64,000 bases of DNA. It comes from an uncultured Halobacteriovorax sp. (GTDB lineage Bacteria; Bdellovibrionota; Bacteriovoracia; Bacteriovoracales; Bacteriovoracaceae). Position 1 is the stretch's first letter. Every line of letters starts with the position of its first letter. The notes below the pieces were generated by a model, which was not told the DNA's origin, did no database searches, and was given only the letters and a program-made list of their open reading frames with translations. Made by a program: the position numbers and the translations under genes. The DNA lies in the NCBI GenBank assembly GCA_913061265.1, contig CAJXVS010000007.1, forward strand, positions 248,001-312,000, in the 5' to 3' direction. Below, piece by piece: positions 62,208 to 64,000 of the stretch.

Positions 62208-62819
62208 ATGTTAGAACATTACTTAAGTTTATTTTTAAAAGCGGTCTTTGTTGAAAACTTGGCCTTAGCCTTCTTCCTTGGGATGTGTACGTTTTTAGCC
62301 GTCTCAAAGAAAGTTAAGACCTCCATCGGCCTTGGTATTGCAGTTATTGTGGTTCAGTCAATCACTATTCCTGTGAACAATTTGATCTATAATTACCTTC
62401 TTAAAGAAGGAGCCTTAGCATGGGCCGGTCATCCTGATGTTGATCTTTCCTTTTTAGGTTTGATCTCATACATCGGTGTTATCGCAGCAATCGTTCAGAT
62501 TCTTGAGATGACCTTAGATAAGTATTTCCCAGCTCTCTATAGTGCTCTTGGGATCTTCTTACCTTTGATCACCGTGAACTGTGCCATCTTAGGTGGATCA
62601 CTCTTCATGGTTGAAAGAGATTATAATTTCCCTGAATCAGTGGTCTTTGGCTTTGGTTCTGGTGTCGGTTGGGCCTTAGCGATTATGGCCCTCGCGGGAA
62701 TTAGAGAAAAGATGAGATACTCGGATGTACCAGAAGGTCTTCGAGGTTTAGGAATTACTTTTATTACTGTCGGTCTTATGGCCTTAGGCTTTTTGGCCTT
62801 CAGTGGAATACAGCTTTAA
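62208..62819 (+). CDS. nqrE: Na+-translocating NADH:quinone oxidoreductase subunit E
   Basis: 203 residues, six membrane segments, with [22 protein letters not shown] and [13 protein letters not shown] (the second Fe-ligand Cys region), matching NqrE/RnfA. GGGAGAG precedes the ATG. Confidence 0.9.
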   Translation: MLEHYLSLFLKAVFVENLALAFFLGMCTFLAVSKKVKTSIGLGIAVIVVQSITIPVNNLIYNYLLKEGALAWAGHPDVDLSFLGLISYIGVIAAIVQILEMTLDKYFPALYSALGIFLPLITVNCAILGGSLFMVERDYNFPESVVFGFGSGVGWALAIMALAGIREKMRYSDVPEGLRGLGITFITVGLMALGFLAFSGIQL

Positions 62820-62831
62820 AGAGAGTATAGG

Positions 62832-64000
62832 ATGAATGAAATTGTCTTAGGTGTAACAATGTTTACCGCAGTCGTACTGGCCTTAGTCTTAGTTATTTTA
62901 TTTGCTAAGTCTAAGTTAGTAGCAAGTGGTCCTGTTAAGCTAAATATTAATGGTGAAAAAGATGTTCAAGTAAATGCCGGTGGCAAGCTCTTAAATATCT
63001 TAGCCGATGAAAAACTTTTTGTATCAAGCGCCTGTGGCGGCGGTGGAACTTGTGGCCAGTGTAAGGTTAATATCCTCGAAGGCGGGGGAGAGATTCTTCA
63101 AACAGAACTTTCTCATATCACTAAAAAAGAGGCCAAAGAAGGCTGTAGGCTTTCATGTCAAGTGGCCGTAAAGCAAGACATGAAGATCGAAGTTCCTGAA
63201 GAAGTATTTGGTGTAAAGAAATGGGTTTGTAAGGTTAGATCAAATCATAATGTTGCTACCTTTATTAAAGAACTTGTTCTTGAATTACCAGCAGGGGAGA
63301 GTGTTCCATTCAGAGCTGGTGGTTTTATCCAGATTGAGAGACCAGGTGGTCTCAATATTGATTATAAAAACTTTGATGTTGAAGAAGAGTATAAAGGCGA
63401 TTGGGATCATTTTAATATTTGGCAATATAAGTCAAATGTTCCTGAAGAAACCATTCGTGCTTACTCAATGGCTAACTACCCTGAAGAGACAGGGATCATT
63501 ATGTTAAATGTAAGGATCGCATCTCCTCCTCCTCGTCTTCCCGATGTTGAGCCAGGTAAGATGAGCTCTTATATCTTCGATTTGAAGCCTGGGGATGACG
63601 TAACAATCTCTGGTCCTTTTGGTGAGTTCTTTGCCCGTGAAACTAAGAAAGAGATGATCTTTGTTGGTGGTGGAGCAGGGATGGCGCCAATGAGATCACA
63701 TATCTTTGATCAATTTAGAAGAGTGAATACTGATCGTAAGGTGACATTTTGGTACGGAGCTCGTTCAAAGCGTGAAATGTTTTACGTAGATGATTTTGAT
63801 ACCATTCAGAAAGAAAATGAAAACTTCACATGGCATTGCGCTTTATCGGATGCTCAAGATGAAGATAATTGGGAAGGCTATAAAGGCTTTATCCACCAGG
63901 TTCTCTTTGATAATTACTTAAAGGATCACCCAGCACCAGAAGACTGTGAGTACTACCTCTGTGGTCCTCCTATTATGAATAAGTGTGTGATTGATATGCT
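62832..64000 (+). CDS. nqrF: Na+-translocating NADH:quinone oxidoreductase subunit F, cut by window end
   Basis: Starts [12 protein letters not shown] with one membrane anchor; 389 codons are present and the end lies beyond 64000. The [2Fe-2S] ligands are [14 protein letters not shown] and CRLSC; FAD motif [15 protein letters not shown]-binding motifs [14 protein letters not shown] and YLCGPPIMN. NqrF oxidises NADH and feeds the pump. ATAGG upstream serves as ribosome-binding site. Confidence 0.95.
   Translation, partial: MNEIVLGVTMFTAVVLALVLVILFAKSKLVASGPVKLNINGEKDVQVNAGGKLLNILADEKLFVSSACGGGGTCGQCKVNILEGGGEILQTELSHITKKEAKEGCRLSCQVAVKQDMKIEVPEEVFGVKKWVCKVRSNHNVATFIKELVLELPAGESVPFRAGGFIQIERPGGLNIDYKNFDVEEEYKGDWDHFNIWQYKSNVPEETIRAYSMANYPEETGIIMLNVRIASPPPRLPDVEPGKMSSYIFDLKPGDDVTISGPFGEFFARETKKEMIFVGGGAGMAPMRSHIFDQFRRVNTDRKVTFWYGARSKREMFYVDDFDTIQKENENFTWHCALSDAQDEDNWEGYKGFIHQVLFDNYLKDHPAPEDCEYYLCGPPIMNKCVIDM

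Noticed and set aside
63250-63507. 85-codon plus-strand frame
   Set aside because: Out of frame within nqrF, whose Fe-S and FAD motifs are read in another frame across the same region.

Overview
The window looks like chromosomal DNA of a marine, AT-rich, Gram-negative bacterium, most likely a Bacteriovorax/Halobacteriovorax-type member of the Bdellovibrionota. This is an inference from gene content: a complete Na+-translocating NADH:quinone oxidoreductase (nqrA-F), LPS-type glycosyltransferases, outer-membrane barrels and lipoproteins, a free-standing rpsD, a CFI-box type secreted protein and an unusually large set of exported hydrolases. No 16S rRNA or other decisive marker is present. Genes are densely packed on both strands. 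The longest gene-free gap is about 240 bases (4562-4803), so no stretch over 300 bases lacks a gene. I saw no tRNA, rRNA, CRISPR array, insertion sequence or prophage.

Layout. 1-8.3 kb: the end of a glutathione S-transferase, a U32/RlhA-type rRNA modification protein, then small exported proteins, a VOC protein, an HD phosphohydrolase and a SleB-type wall hydrolase. 8.4-17.6 kb: deoxynucleoside kinase, exported metallopeptidase, MipA/OmpV porin-like protein, exported EEP nuclease/phosphatase, exported NADAR-domain protein, NPP-type phosphodiesterase lipoprotein, and the methionine-salvage operon mtnB-mtnD-mtnC. 17.6-28.5 kb (mostly minus strand): adenine deaminase, endonuclease III, DUF1460 amidase-like protein, a second exported EEP protein, an exported elicitor-type transglutaminase, a HEPN-like protein, sixA, a purine permease and a DUF4105 protein. 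28.6-38.2 kb: LPS/cell-surface glycosyltransferases, a dimethylargininase-like enzyme, an orphan ribbon-helix-helix regulator, a PspC-PspA operon, a lipoprotein next to a TPR/beta-barrel protein, and a DUF1295 membrane enzyme. 38.3-50.9 kb: FHA/coiled-coil protein with dtd, a YiiX-type hydrolase, RarD, a NadD-like protein, rpsD, a class IV aminotransferase, rhodanese lipoprotein, CFI-box protein, a V4R sensor/histidine kinase/response regulator triad, and the Grx4-BolA pair. 51-64 kb: an exonuclease-DinG helicase, MATE pump, methyltransferase, YchJ, and nqrABCDEF, with nqrF cut by the window end.

How the genes fit together. Two themes stand out. The first is nucleotide and purine scavenging: two exported EEP enzymes, an NPP phosphodiesterase, a deoxynucleoside kinase, adenine deaminase and an AzgA-type permease, with methionine salvage producing adenine as a by-product. 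The second is envelope attack and remodelling by exported hydrolases (SleB-like, DUF1460, YiiX-like, DUF4105, transglutaminase, HExxH peptidase). Both would suit a predator that digests other bacteria, but that link is inferred. The least explained pieces are the HEPN-like protein at 23.1-24.4 kb, the lipoprotein plus TPR/barrel pair at 34.4-36.6 kb, the secreted NADAR protein and the unknown third member of the psp operon.
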